Source of the DNA: Pelagerythrobacter marinus | Lineage (GTDB): Bacteria > Pseudomonadota > Alphaproteobacteria > Sphingomonadales > Sphingomonadaceae | Assembly (NCBI RefSeq): GCF_009827515.1 | Contig: NZ_WTYO01000004.1 | Span: forward strand, 1-64,000 | Direction: 5' to 3' | Length of the DNA stretch: 64,000 nucleotides | Notes under the pieces: model-generated | The model's input: the letters and a program-made list of their open reading frames with translations, nothing else | What the model was told of the DNA's origin: nothing | Database searches by the model: none | Shown here: positions 43,807-53,206 of the stretch, piece by piece | Numbering within the stretch: position 1 is the first letter of the stretch | Layout: each line of letters starts with the position of its first letter | Made by a program: the position numbers and the translations under genes

Positions 43807-45627
43807 TCACTCCACCTCGAACAAGTCGGCGAGTTGCTCGATGATCGTGCCGCCCAGCTGCTCGACGTCCATGATCGTGACCGAGCGCCGGTAGTAGCGC
43901 GTGACGTCGTGGCCGATGCCGATCGCCGCCAGCTGGACGGGGGACTGCTTCTCGATCCAGTCGATCACCCGGCGCAAGTGGCTTTCGAGGTAGCCGGCGC
44001 TGTTCACGCTCAGGGTCGAATCGTCCACCGGCGCGCCGTCGGAAATCACCATCAGGATGCGGCGGTCTTCCGGCCGGCCGAGCAGGCGCTGGTGCGCCCA
44101 CAGCAGCGCCTCGCCGTCGATGTTCTCCTTCAGCAGCCCCTCGCGCATCATCAGGCCGAGGTTGCGGCGCGCACGGCGCCAGGGCTCGTCCGCCTTCTTG
44201 TAGACGATGTGGCGCAAGTCGTTGAGCCGCCCGGGATGCGGCGGCTTGCCGTCGGCCAGCCAGGCCTCGCGGCTCTGCCCGCCCTTCCACGCGCGGGTGG
44301 TGAAGCCGAGGATCTCGGTCTTCACCCCGCAGCGTTCCAGCGTGCGCGCGAGGATGTCCGCGCTGATCGCGGCGATCGAGATCGGCCGCCCGCGCATCGA
44401 GCCCGAATTGTCGATCAGCAGGGTGACGACCGTGTCCTTGAACTCGGTATCGCGTTCGACCTTGTAGCTGAGCGAGTGCCCGGGGCTGATGACAACGCGG
44501 GCCAGCCGCGCGGCATCGAGCAGCCCCTCTTCCTGGTCGAAATCCCAGCTGCGGTTCTGCTGCGCCATCAGCCGCCGCTGGAGCCGGTTGGCAAGCTTGG
44601 TGACGACCGACTGCAACCCGGCCAGCTGGCTGTCGAGATAGCTGCGCAGCCGGTCCAGCTCCTCCGCGTCGCACAGCTCAGGCGCCTCGATCACCTCGTC
44701 GAAACGGTCGGTGAAATGCTTGTACTCGAAATCGCCGGGGATGTCGGTCCACGGGCGGTTGGGGCGGACTGGCAACATGCCCTCCTCCCCGTCGTCGGCC
44801 GCCTCGCCGTCGGCCGTCTCCTCGCTCGCTTCGGCCTCGCTCTCGGTCTCGCCGTCGGTTTCGCCCTCGCCCGGCTCGCCGGTGATCTGGGTCGCCTGCG
44901 GCTCCGCCTCGCCGCCTTCGTCGCCCTCGCTCTCGTCCTCGTCCTGCTCGCCGCCGTCCTCGTCGTCGCCCTCTTCGTCCTCGCCGCCCTCGTTCTCCTC
45001 CGGGCGGACGAGTTCGAGGTGGCGCAACATGTCGAGCGCGAGCGACTGGAACGCCTTCTGGTCGTCGAGCGAGAGCGCCAGGGCCTCGAAATCGGGTTCG
45101 GCCCGCGCCTCGATGAACTCGCGCACCATGTCCACGCCGGCCCGCGCGCGTTCGGGCACCGGGGCCCCGGTCAGCCGCTCGCGCAGGATCAGGCCGAGCG
45201 CGGTCTGCAGCGGGACCTCGTTCTCCCCCTGCGCCCGCGCGATCGGGTCGGCCGCGGTGCGAAGCTCGACCGCCGCGTCGAGGTTTTCGCGAATGCCGCC
45301 GTAGCCATTGGCGCCCAGCGCCTCGTAACGGACCTGTTCCGCCATGTCGTAACAGGCGCGCGCGACCGGTTCCGCCGGGGCGTTGCGGGCATGGAGCGCA
45401 CTGTCGTGGTGCCGCAGGCGGAGCGCGAAGCTGTCGGCGAAGCCGCGCGCCTCGCGCGCCTGTTCGGGCGGGAGGTCGCGGCCCGGCAGCGGGACGCGGA
45501 AGTTGCGACCCGATGCCGACGGGGCATCGGCGCTCCACGCCACTTCCACCTCGCTCTCGCGCGCAAGCGCGCGCGCCGTGCCGGTCAGCGCGCGCTTGAA
45601 ACGATCGAGGGGGGTCTGGTCGGCCAA
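43807..45627 (-). CDS. cobT: Cobaltochelatase subunit CobT
   Basis: 606 residues: N-terminal CobT domain, a long very acidic linker (about 205-285, Glu/Asp/Gly-rich) and a C-terminal von Willebrand A domain with the MIDAS-type DNSGSMRG. CobT with CobS forms the AAA chaperone for aerobic cobalt insertion by CobN. No cobS or cobN is nearby. The start is a TTG at 45627 with AAGGGA five bases before it. Confidence 0.92.
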   Translation of the reverse strand: MADQTPLDRFKRALTGTARALARESEVEVAWSADAPSASGRNFRVPLPGRDLPPEQAREARGFADSFALRLRHHDSALHARNAPAEPVARACYDMAEQVRYEALGANGYGGIRENLDAAVELRTAADPIARAQGENEVPLQTALGLILRERLTGAPVPERARAGVDMVREFIEARAEPDFEALALSLDDQKAFQSLALDMLRHLELVRPEENEGGEDEEGDDEDGGEQDEDESEGDEGGEAEPQATQITGEPGEGETDGETESEAEASEETADGEAADDGEEGMLPVRPNRPWTDIPGDFEYKHFTDRFDEVIEAPELCDAEELDRLRSYLDSQLAGLQSVVTKLANRLQRRLMAQQNRSWDFDQEEGLLDAARLARVVISPGHSLSYKVERDTEFKDTVVTLLIDNSGSMRGRPISIAAISADILARTLERCGVKTEILGFTTRAWKGGQSREAWLADGKPPHPGRLNDLRHIVYKKADEPWRRARRNLGLMMREGLLKENIDGEALLWAHQRLLGRPEDRRILMVISDGAPVDDSTLSVNSAGYLESHLRRVIDWIEKQSPVQLAAIGIGHDVTRYYRRSVTIMDVEQLGGTIIEQLADLFEVE

Positions 45628-45640
45628 TGCTATCCCTTCG

Positions 45641-45716
45641 TTGCCCCCGCGAAGGCAGGGGCCTCAGGCCACAGGCGGAGCGCCAGTGGCGCGAGGTCCC
45701 CGCTTGCGCGGGGAGA
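45641..45716. repeat. Intergenic inverted repeat of the CGAAGGC type
   Basis: Left arm CCCCCGCGAAGGCAGGGGCC (45643 onward) and right arm GAGGTCCCCGCTTGCGCGGG (to about 45714) form an imperfect long hairpin, with a small GCGCC/GGCGC hairpin inside. Related in style to the 462-676 elements but a different sequence family. It sits between fsa and cobT. Confidence 0.75.
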
Positions 45717-45720
45717 CGGA

Positions 45721-45745
45721 CAAAAGATCATCATACGATCTTTTG
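45721..45745. repeat. Perfect inverted repeat at the fsa stop
   Basis: CAAAAGATC (45721-45729) and GATCTTTTG (45737-45745) around the fsa stop codon. On the minus strand the second arm gives ATCTTTTG, a weak terminator shape. The stem is only 9 pairs and partly coding. Confidence 0.5.
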
Positions 45746-46384
45746 CCCGGTCTTCGCCCAGTCGGCCAGGAAGCCTTCGATGCCCTTGTCGGTCAGGACA
45801 TGCTTGACCAGCCCCTTGATCACCGCGGGCGGCATCGTTGCCACGTCGGCCCCGATCCGCGCGCTTTCGAGCACGTGGGTGGCGTGGCGGACAGAGGCGA
45901 CGAGGATCTCGGTATCGAACAGGTAATTGTCGTAGATCAGGCGGATATCGCGGATAAGCTCCATCCCGTCGAACCCGTTGTCGTCGTGCCGGCCGACGAA
46001 GGGGGAAACGAACGTCGCGCCCGCCTTGGCCGCCAGCAGCGCCTGGTTGGCGGAAAAGCACAGCGTGACGTTGACCATCGTGCCGTCGCCCGTCAGCGCC
46101 TTGCAGGTCTTCAGCCCGTCGATCGTCAGCGGCACCTTGATGCAGACGTTGTCCGCGATCTTGCGCAGCGTCTCGGCCTCTTTCATCATCGTCTCGTGGT
46201 CGAGCGCGACGACCTCGGCGCTCACCGGCCCGTCCACGAGGGCGCAGATTTCCCTCGTCACTTCCATGAAGTCGCGCCCGGACTTGGCGATCAGCGAGGG
46301 ATTGGTGGTGACCCCGTCGAGCAGGCCGGTCGCAGCCAGTTCCTCGATCTCGGCAGTGTCGGCAGTGTCGGCGAAGAATTTCAT
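45731..46384 (-). CDS. fsa: Fructose-6-phosphate aldolase / transaldolase-like protein
   Basis: 217 residues of the short transaldolase family: [15 protein letters not shown] start, [14 protein letters not shown], Schiff-base Lys in NVCIKVPLT and [19 protein letters not shown]. Members are either true transaldolases or fructose-6-phosphate aldolases; the sequence alone does not settle which. Divergent from priA. Confidence 0.92.
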   Translation of the reverse strand: MKFFADTADTAEIEELAATGLLDGVTTNPSLIAKSGRDFMEVTREICALVDGPVSAEVVALDHETMMKEAETLRKIADNVCIKVPLTIDGLKTCKALTGDGTMVNVTLCFSANQALLAAKAGATFVSPFVGRHDDNGFDGMELIRDIRLIYDNYLFDTEILVASVRHATHVLESARIGADVATMPPAVIKGLVKHVLTDKGIEGFLADWAKTGQKIV

Positions 46385-46534
46385 GGGTCGGCTCCGATTG
46401 GCGATTCCCGTCCCGCTCTAACGAAGGCAGGCCGGCGGAGCTAGGCCATCGCACGCGCGCGGCGGCACAATTCGCAGGATTTCTCGGCCCGCGCCTTGCC
46501 GGGCGCGGGGGCGCGCTCTCATATGGCGGGGCCG

Positions 46535-48700
46535 ATGAACCGTGTCCGTCTCCTCGTCTTCAACGCCGCGCTCGGCGCGCTCGACTACCGCGTGCCCGAA
46601 GGCATGGCGGTGGAAGCGGGATCGGTCGTGGTCGCGCCGCTCGGCCCGCGCCAGATCGTCGGCATCGTGTGGGAGGAAGAGCGGCTGCCGGGCGAATCGG
46701 TGCCCGACGCGCGCCTGCGGCCGCTGGCCGAAGTGCTCCCGGTGCCCCCGCTGCGCGCCGAGCTGCGCCGCCTGATCGAATGGACCGCCGACTATTACTG
46801 CGCCCCGCTGTCGGCGGTCGCGCGGATGGTGATCTCCAGCGGCGGCGCGCTGCGCGGCCCGGCGACGATGACCGAGTACCGGCTGAGCGGCGGAATGCCC
46901 GAACGCATGACCTCGCAGCGCGAACGCGCGATGGAGCGGCTGGAGGGCGAACAGGCGACGATCCGCGAGCTGGCGGAGATCGCCGGCGTTTCCGAAGGCG
47001 TGCTGCGCGGGCTGGTCAACCAGGGCGCGATGGAAGCGGTCACCGTCGATTGCGACCGCCCCTATCCCCGCGCCCGGCCCGGTCACGCGACGGTGGACCT
47101 CAACCCGGAACAGGCCGCGGTCGCGGCGCGGCTGGTGGAGGCCGTGAACGAAGGGGCCTTCGCGCCCTTCCTGCTCGACGGCGTGACCGGATCGGGCAAG
47201 ACCGAAACCTATTTCGAAGCGGTTGCCGCCGCGCTCGACGCGGATCGGCAGGTCCTCGTCCTCCTGCCCGAGATCGCGCTGACCCAGGCCTTCCTCCGCC
47301 GGTTCGAGGATCGCTTCGGCGCGCCGCCGGTCGTCTGGCATTCCTCGCTCAAGTCGACCGAGCGCCGCCGCGCCTGGCGCGCGATCGCCAGCGGGGAGGC
47401 GCAAGTCGTCGTCGGCGCGCGCTCCGCCCTCTTCCTGCCCTATGCCCGGCTGGGCCTGATCGTGGTCGACGAAGCGCACGAGGTCAGTTTCAAGCAGGAC
47501 GACGGCGTGCGCTACAACGCGCGCGACGTGGCGGTGATGCGCGCGCATTTCGAACGGCTGGCCGTGGTTCTCGCCAGCGCGACCCCCGCGCTCGAAAGCC
47601 TGCAGATGGCCGAAAGCGGGATCTACGAACGGCTCGAGCTGCCCAGCCGCTTCGGCGCGGCGGAACTGCCCGCGATCGACACCGTGGATCTGACCGAGGA
47701 CCCGCCCGAACGCGGCCGCTGGCTGGCCCCGCGGCTGGCGCGGGAATTGGCCGAGCGGCTGGACAAGGGGGAACAGTCGCTGCTGTTCCTCAACCGGCGC
47801 GGCTATGCCCCGCTGACGTTGTGCCGCAACTGCGGGTTCCGCTTCGAATGCCCCAATTGCACGGCCTGGCTGGTCGAGCATCGCTTCACCCGCCGCCTCG
47901 CCTGCCACCATTGCGGCCACGAGACCGCGCCGCCCGCGACCTGCCCCGAATGCGGGGAGCCCGACTGCCTCGTCGCCTGCGGCCCCGGGGTGGAGCGGAT
48001 CGCCGACGAAGTGGCCGAGATCCTGCCCGGCGCGCGCGTGGCCGTGGCCACCAGCGACACGCTCAATTCGCCCGAACGCGCGGCCGAATTCGTCGCGCAG
48101 GTCGAGGAACGGGCGATCGACGTGATCGTCGGCACCCAGCTGGTGACCAAGGGCTTCCATTTCCCCGAGCTGACGCTGGTCGGCGTGGTCGATGCGGACC
48201 TGGGGCTCGAGGGGGGCGACTTGCGCGCGGCGGAGCGGACCTACCAGCAGGTCGCCCAGGTCGCCGGGCGCGCGGGGCGCGGGGAGAAGCCGGGCCAGGT
48301 GCTGATCCAGACCCGCCATCCCGAAGCGCCGGTGATCGCGGCGCTGGCCGCCGGCGACCGCGATGCCTTCTATGCCGCGGAGACGGAGGCACGGCGCCAC
48401 GCCGGCGCCCCGCCCTTCGGCCGCTGGGCCGCGATCATCGTGTCGAGCGAGGACGAGGCGGAAGCGAAAGAGGCCGCCCGCGCGATCGGCGGCACGCGCC
48501 CCGACCTGGCCGACATCGCAATCTACGGCCCGGCGCCCGCCCCGCTGTCGCTGCTGCGCGGCCGCTATCGCTACCGCCTGCTGATCAACGCCCGCCGCAG
48601 CGCGCGTCTGCAGGAAACGATCCGCAGCTGGCTGGACGCCCTCGCCTTCCCCCGCGGCGTGCGCGTATCGATCGACATCGACCCCTATTCGTTCGTCTGA
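46535..48700 (+). CDS. priA: Primosomal protein N' (PriA helicase)
   Basis: Restarts stalled replication forks. 721 residues: N-terminal DNA 3'-end binding domain, Walker A GVTGSGKTE, DEAH box in VVDEAHEVSFKQDDG, eight zinc-ligand cysteines (CRNCGFRFECPNC and CHHCGHE..CPECGEPDC) and helicase motifs to RAGRGEKPG. ATG 46535 follows GGCGGGG; an in-frame ATG at 46523 is possible. Confidence 0.96.
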   Translation: MNRVRLLVFNAALGALDYRVPEGMAVEAGSVVVAPLGPRQIVGIVWEEERLPGESVPDARLRPLAEVLPVPPLRAELRRLIEWTADYYCAPLSAVARMVISSGGALRGPATMTEYRLSGGMPERMTSQRERAMERLEGEQATIRELAEIAGVSEGVLRGLVNQGAMEAVTVDCDRPYPRARPGHATVDLNPEQAAVAARLVEAVNEGAFAPFLLDGVTGSGKTETYFEAVAAALDADRQVLVLLPEIALTQAFLRRFEDRFGAPPVVWHSSLKSTERRRAWRAIASGEAQVVVGARSALFLPYARLGLIVVDEAHEVSFKQDDGVRYNARDVAVMRAHFERLAVVLASATPALESLQMAESGIYERLELPSRFGAAELPAIDTVDLTEDPPERGRWLAPRLARELAERLDKGEQSLLFLNRRGYAPLTLCRNCGFRFECPNCTAWLVEHRFTRRLACHHCGHETAPPATCPECGEPDCLVACGPGVERIADEVAEILPGARVAVATSDTLNSPERAAEFVAQVEERAIDVIVGTQLVTKGFHFPELTLVGVVDADLGLEGGDLRAAERTYQQVAQVAGRAGRGEKPGQVLIQTRHPEAPVIAALAAGDRDAFYAAETEARRHAGAPPFGRWAAIIVSSEDEAEAKEAARAIGGTRPDLADIAIYGPAPAPLSLLRGRYRYRLLINARRSARLQETIRSWLDALAFPRGVRVSIDIDPYSFV

Positions 48701-48770
48701 CCGATCGACTTGCGCGATCATGCGTTTCGGGCATGATGGACGAAACACGCGCAACGGGGGGAGACAAGTC

Positions 48771-50396
48771 GTGTTCGCAAGATGCCTGCGCATCGCCGTT
48801 ACCCTGGCCCTGGCCGGTCTTGCAGCCGCCGGCGCCCGGGCAGACTGGCACCGCGCCGATACCGATCACTTCGTCATCTTTTCCGACGGTTCGGCGCGCG
48901 AACTCGAACGCTTTGCCCAGGACACCGAGCGGTTCGATGCGCTGTTACGGCAGTTCTTTCGCCTTCCCGCATCGGCCGGCGGAGAGAACCGCCTGACGAT
49001 CTATGCGGTGCGCTCGACCGACGAGATCGCCCGGCTGATGGGGCGGGGGGAAACGTCGATCGCCGGCTTCTACCGTAGCCGCGGCGAGGGCAGCTTTGCG
49101 GTCACCAACCGCGAACGGACCAACACCAAGTTCGCCTTGTCGGGCCAGACCACGCTGTTCCACGAATATGCCCACCACTTCATGTTCCGGCATCTGACGG
49201 CCGCCTATCCCGCCTGGTACGTGGAAGGCTTCGCCGAGTACTTTTCGACCGTCGAGTTCGACAAGCAGGGCCGCTGGGATCTCGGCAAGCCCGCCTACCA
49301 CCGCGCACGTTCGCTGCTGGGCAACCATCGCCTCGATCTGGACCAGCTCCTGTTCGGAACGACCGAGGGGATGACCCGCATCGAGGTGGATCTCTACTAC
49401 GGCCGGGCCTGGATGCTCGTGCACATGGCGATGAGCGACCCGGAAAGAGGCCGCCAGTTGCAGGGCTACTTGCGCGATTTCGCCAATGGCGTGGAGCCGC
49501 GCGTAGCGGCCGAGCGCAATTTCGGCTCGCTCGACGAACTGGAAGAGACGCTGGAGAACTACGTCAACGAGTCGCTGCGCTTCCGGTCGTCCTCGACCCC
49601 GCTGCCCTATGAAGGACGGCTGGACATCCGGACGCTGTCGGGTCCCGAAGGCGACCTGGTCGATCTGAGGCTGGAGCGGCTGATGGAAACCGACCTGGAG
49701 CGAACGCGCGAGGAGCTGCTCGAACTCGCCGCCGAGTCGCCTGCCCATGCCGGTGTCTGGTACGAACTGGCACTGACCGAACTGGCGCTGTCCCGCTCGG
49801 TCGACGCGGCGGACGGGAACAAGGAGGGCGGAGACGAGCGAAGCGAGAGCGAAGAGGTTGGCGACGATCCCGACGCCCCGTCGCCCCAGCAGCTTGTCCA
49901 CGAGGCGGCCGCCCGCCAGGCTATCGAGAAGGCGCTCGCCGCCGACCCGCAGCATGTGCGCGCAAGGGTCGAACAAGTGCGCTTCCAGATGCGCGATCTT
50001 ACCCGGGCCGACGACCTGACCACCCGGTCGTGGAGCCCGTTGCGCCAGGCCTTGCTGGAGGCGCACCGAACCGATCCGCGCGATCCGCAACCGTTGTTCG
50101 TGTTCTATGACAGCTTCCGCCAAACCGGCCTGGCCGCGCCCGACATCGCCCGCACGGCGATCGGACAGGCGTTCACGCTCGCTCCGGAATCGTCCCGCCT
50201 GCGCATGGCCTATGTCAACGATCTGGTTGCACACGACGAGATCCCACGGGCCATCGCCCTGCTGAAGGCTCTCGCCTACAACCCCCACGGCGGGGGCGGA
50301 GCCCTGGAGTTCCTGGAGGAACTGGAAGACCATCTCGCCGAGCGCACTTCGGCCGAGACCGGCACCGGCCAGCAGACAGAACCGACCGCGCCGTGA
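48771..50396 (+). CDS. Exported protein with zinc-metalloprotease motif and helical repeat tail
   Basis: 541 residues. Signal peptide 1-24 (cleavage after ARA). HEYAH at 131-135 with a following Glu in WYVEGFAEYF (E152) matches the gluzincin arrangement. The C-terminal half (about 330-525) consists of paired helices like TPR repeats, broken by an acidic linker (about 360-385). The GTG at 48771 with GGGGGGAG eight bases upstream starts the signal peptide; the frame is open from 48720. Family name not certain (DUF1570-like). Confidence 0.8.
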   Translation: MFARCLRIAVTLALAGLAAAGARADWHRADTDHFVIFSDGSARELERFAQDTERFDALLRQFFRLPASAGGENRLTIYAVRSTDEIARLMGRGETSIAGFYRSRGEGSFAVTNRERTNTKFALSGQTTLFHEYAHHFMFRHLTAAYPAWYVEGFAEYFSTVEFDKQGRWDLGKPAYHRARSLLGNHRLDLDQLLFGTTEGMTRIEVDLYYGRAWMLVHMAMSDPERGRQLQGYLRDFANGVEPRVAAERNFGSLDELEETLENYVNESLRFRSSSTPLPYEGRLDIRTLSGPEGDLVDLRLERLMETDLERTREELLELAAESPAHAGVWYELALTELALSRSVDAADGNKEGGDERSESEEVGDDPDAPSPQQLVHEAAARQAIEKALAADPQHVRARVEQVRFQMRDLTRADDLTTRSWSPLRQALLEAHRTDPRDPQPLFVFYDSFRQTGLAAPDIARTAIGQAFTLAPESSRLRMAYVNDLVAHDEIPRAIALLKALAYNPHGGGGALEFLEELEDHLAERTSAETGTGQQTEPTAP

Positions 50397-50421
50397 ACCC
50401 CGTGCCGCGAGGAGAAGCCCC

Positions 50422-51048
50422 ATGCTGACCGTTCATCACCTTCGCATCTCGCAGTCGGAGCGGGTCGCCTGGCTGTGCGAGGAGCTGGGGCTGGACTATG
50501 CGCTGCGCCTCTATGCCCGGCGCGAAGACAACAACCTCGCGCCCGACGAGTACAAGGCGCTGCACCCGATGGGCATTGCCCCGGTCATCACCGATGGCGA
50601 CCTGGCGCTGGGCGAAAGCGGGGCGATCTGCGACTACCTCGACCGCAAGTACGGCGGGGCGAAGCTGTCGCCGGGCCCCGACCACCCGGACTTTGCCGAG
50701 CACCTGTTCTGGTTCCACTTCGCCAATGCCACGTTCATGACCAACGGCATGATGGCGCTCGTCACCGGGCGCATGGGCGAAGTGCCCGAGTTCGTGACCG
50801 GCCGGACGGCGAAGGCCTGGGCCCTGGCCGAGGCGCGGCTGGGAGAGGCGGAGTTCTTCGGTGGGTCGCAGCTGACCACGGCCGACATCATGATGGGTTT
50901 CAACCTCACCACCGCGCGCACGTTCGGCGGGACGAGCCTCGACCCCTATCCCAATATCGCCGGTTACCTCCAGCGCATCGGCCGGCGCGAGGCCTATCGC
51001 CGCGCGATGGAGAAGTGCGAACCGGGCATGGCGCCGCGGCTGGACTAG
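50422..51048 (+). CDS. Glutathione S-transferase family protein
   Basis: 208 residues: N-terminal thioredoxin-like domain (MLTVHHLRISQSERVAWLCE with LHPMGIAPVI and GESGAICDYL glutathione-site blocks) and an all-helical C-terminal domain. Detoxification or thiol transfer; substrate unknown. AGGAGAAGCCCC precedes the ATG. Confidence 0.92.
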   Translation: MLTVHHLRISQSERVAWLCEELGLDYALRLYARREDNNLAPDEYKALHPMGIAPVITDGDLALGESGAICDYLDRKYGGAKLSPGPDHPDFAEHLFWFHFANATFMTNGMMALVTGRMGEVPEFVTGRTAKAWALAEARLGEAEFFGGSQLTTADIMMGFNLTTARTFGGTSLDPYPNIAGYLQRIGRREAYRRAMEKCEPGMAPRLD

Positions 51049-51070
51049 GGCCGCTTCAGTAACGCCGGCC

Positions 51071-51590
51071 CTAGGCCGCGTAGCCGGGCGTTCCCCCGGC
51101 AAGGACGGTCTGCGCCTCGCGCTCCAGCATGGCCATCGCGGCTTCCCAGGGCTGGTGCCCGTGGCTGATCCGCGCCACGCCGAGCCGGGCCAGCGCGGCC
51201 CGGTCGCCGCAGGCCGGTGACCACAGGATATTGACCGGGAGCGGCGATGCCTCGCAGATCGCGGCAATGCAGCCGGCATCGGAAAGGAAGGGCACGAACA
51301 GGCCGCCCGCGCCGGCATCGGCGTAAGCGCGCGCACGGTTGAGCGTTGCGGCGACCAGCGCATCCCCTTCGCTGGCCACGTCCCGGCCCCGGAACACGTC
51401 GCAGCGGGCATTGACGAAGACGCCGCTGGATGCGGCGGCGGCCAGGCGCTCGGCCTGCTGCGCGACGGGTACGAGCGCGTCCTGCCCCGGCCCTTGCCAC
51501 GACGCGGGCGGACCCGGCATCCCAGACGTTGAACAGCACCAGCGGATCGCCGGGAACATGCAGGCCGCGCAGTTCGTCGATCTTGCTCAT
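51071..51590 (-). pseudogene. Isocitrate lyase/PEP mutase family gene with internal deletion and frameshift
   Basis: The first about 36 codons (MSKIDELRGLHVPGDPLVLF) match the start of PEP-mutase-family proteins; then the frame changes and the C-terminal part (GVFVNARCDVFRGRDVASEG, later PFLSDAGCIAAI) continues in another frame to 51071. Total 520 bases against a usual 250-280 codons, so about 75-80 central codons, including the metal-binding acidic residues, are missing. The ATG at 51590 overlaps the ada stop. Non-functional as an enzyme; a sequencing error alone would not remove this much. Confidence 0.8.
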
Positions 51591-52624
51591 GTCTTCGCTC
51601 CTTCGCGTTTGAGCAGTTCCCGCTTGATGTCCTGCCCATAGGCATAGCCGCCCAGGTCGCCATCGGACCGGACCACGCGGTGGCAGGGGATCAGGATGGC
51701 GACATTGTTGCGCGCATTGGCGCTGCCCGCGGCGCGCACGGCCTTCGGATTGCCCGCCGCCGCGGCGATATCGGCGTAAGTGCGCGTTTCCCCCGGCGGG
51801 ATCTCGCGCAGCGCCTTCCAGCACGCTTCCTGGAAGGCGGTGCCTTTCACGTCGAGCGGGATGTGGGCGAAATCGCCGGGCGATTCGACCGTCGCCACGA
51901 CATCCGCCAGCAGCCCGGCGAAAGCCCCGCCGCCTTCGACCAGGTCGGCATTGGGGAAACGCCGGCGCAAGTCGTCCTCGCCTTCGCCGAACGACAGGCG
52001 GCACACGCCCTTGTCCGTCGCGGCGACCAGCATCGGCCCCAGCGTCGTTTCGACCAGGGCCCAGCGGATCGTCACCCCCGCCCCGCCGTTGACCCACGCG
52101 CTCGCCGTCATGCCCAGTCTCCCCCCGGTCGAATCGTAGAACCGCGAAGGGGCGGAAAAGCCCGCGTCGTAAATCGCGCCGGTCACGCTTTCCCCCTCGC
52201 TCAAGGCGTCGCGGACGCGCTCGTCGCGCAAGGCGCGGGCGTAAGCAGCCGGCGACAGGCCGATCGCGCGCTTGAACACCCGCTGGAAGTGGCCCGGCGA
52301 ATAGCCGGTGAGCTGCGCCAGGCTATCGAGCGAGGGCGGGCCCGCGGCATCGCCGACGGCCTGCCGGATCTCGTCGATCGCGGCAGCCACCGCCGCTTCG
52401 TCGCGCGCGACGTCGTCGGGCAGGCAGCGCTTGCAGGCGCGCAGGCCGGCCCGGCGCGCCTCCGCCCCGCTGGCGAAGAAGCGGACGTTCTCGCGCCGGG
52501 GATGGCGCGCGGCGCAGGACGGGCGGCAATAGATGCCGGTCGAAAGCACCCCGGTCACGAAGCGACCGTCGAAGCTCCTGTCGCGCCGCTTGACCGCGGC
52601 CCAGGCATGATCGTCGCTCACCAT
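51587..52624 (-). CDS. ada: Ada: methylated-DNA-cysteine methyltransferase and transcriptional activator
   Basis: 345 residues: N-terminal zinc domain with C33, C37, C64 and C67 (phosphotriester methyl acceptor), an AraC-type helix-turn-helix (about 95-185) and a C-terminal O6-alkylguanine transferase with PCHR (C314). Repairs alkylated DNA and, when methylated, activates its own response genes. One base separates its ATG from the DUF1203 stop, so the two form a unit. Confidence 0.95.
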   Translation of the reverse strand: MVSDDHAWAAVKRRDRSFDGRFVTGVLSTGIYCRPSCAARHPRRENVRFFASGAEARRAGLRACKRCLPDDVARDEAAVAAAIDEIRQAVGDAAGPPSLDSLAQLTGYSPGHFQRVFKRAIGLSPAAYARALRDERVRDALSEGESVTGAIYDAGFSAPSRFYDSTGGRLGMTASAWVNGGAGVTIRWALVETTLGPMLVAATDKGVCRLSFGEGEDDLRRRFPNADLVEGGGAFAGLLADVVATVESPGDFAHIPLDVKGTAFQEACWKALREIPPGETRTYADIAAAAGNPKAVRAAGSANARNNVAILIPCHRVVRSDGDLGGYAYGQDIKRELLKREGAKT

Positions 52625-52625
52625 C

Positions 52626-53102
52626 TCACAGCCCTCGATACCGTTCGACACGCGCTGCGAAACAGCCATGCGCGGCGTTGTGGGCATCGATATAGGCGAT
52701 GTCCGGGTCTTCGAGCAAAGCGCGTATCGCGGCGTCGACGTCGTCCGCCAGCGCCAGCGAGGCCCGGTGCAGGCACCCGTCCGCGGTATAGCCGCGCAGC
52801 GCGATCGGGCGGCGGCGCAGCACCGGGGGGAGGCTGTCCACGAACTCCGCCGGTTCATCGGCATCCCTGCGCACGTAGATGGCAAAGGCGCTGCGATAGG
52901 GGTTGGCCGGATCGTGATGGGTGAAATTGGTCAGCAGCACCTCCTCGCCCGGTGCCGCTTCCTGCAGGCTCACCCGGCAGGCATAGTAGCCTTCGGGCCG
53001 CGCGGTCAGCCGCTGCGAAAGCGTTGCGGCCAGCGCGTCCCCATCCATTGCGAAACGATCCGCAAACTGTGCGGGGTCGAGCCCGCGAATGCGATATGTC
53101 AT
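52626..53102 (-). CDS. DUF1203 family protein
   Basis: 158 residues with NFTHHDPANPYRSAFAIYV and DAHNAAHGCFAARV, hallmarks of DUF1203. No function established. ATG 53102 with CAGGAG before it gives the usual MTYRIRGLDP start; an in-frame ATG at 53141 is possible. It heads the DUF1203-ada-pseudogene unit and diverges from the serine protease gene. Confidence 0.88.
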   Translation of the reverse strand: MTYRIRGLDPAQFADRFAMDGDALAATLSQRLTARPEGYYACRVSLQEAAPGEEVLLTNFTHHDPANPYRSAFAIYVRRDADEPAEFVDSLPPVLRRRPIALRGYTADGCLHRASLALADDVDAAIRALLEDPDIAYIDAHNAAHGCFAARVERYRGL

Positions 53103-53206
53103 GAGAAACCGCTCCTGTTCGATTGCCCGCTCGCTATGCATCGGCTCGCGGACAGCCGCATCCCGCCGCTTGCGGTCAAAAGCGGCCCTCGCCTAGATGT
53201 CGCCCG

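Noticed and set aside
45721-45745. Calling the inverted repeat at the fsa stop a terminator
   Set aside because: The stem includes coding bases and no clear T run follows on the minus strand beyond the arm itself.
46418-48793. A 791-codon open frame on the minus strand
   Set aside because: Fully antisense to priA, which has all helicase motifs. No independent evidence.
53123-53206. Longer start for the serine protease
   Set aside because: The added residues would precede the signal peptide and run antisense over the DUF1203 leader.
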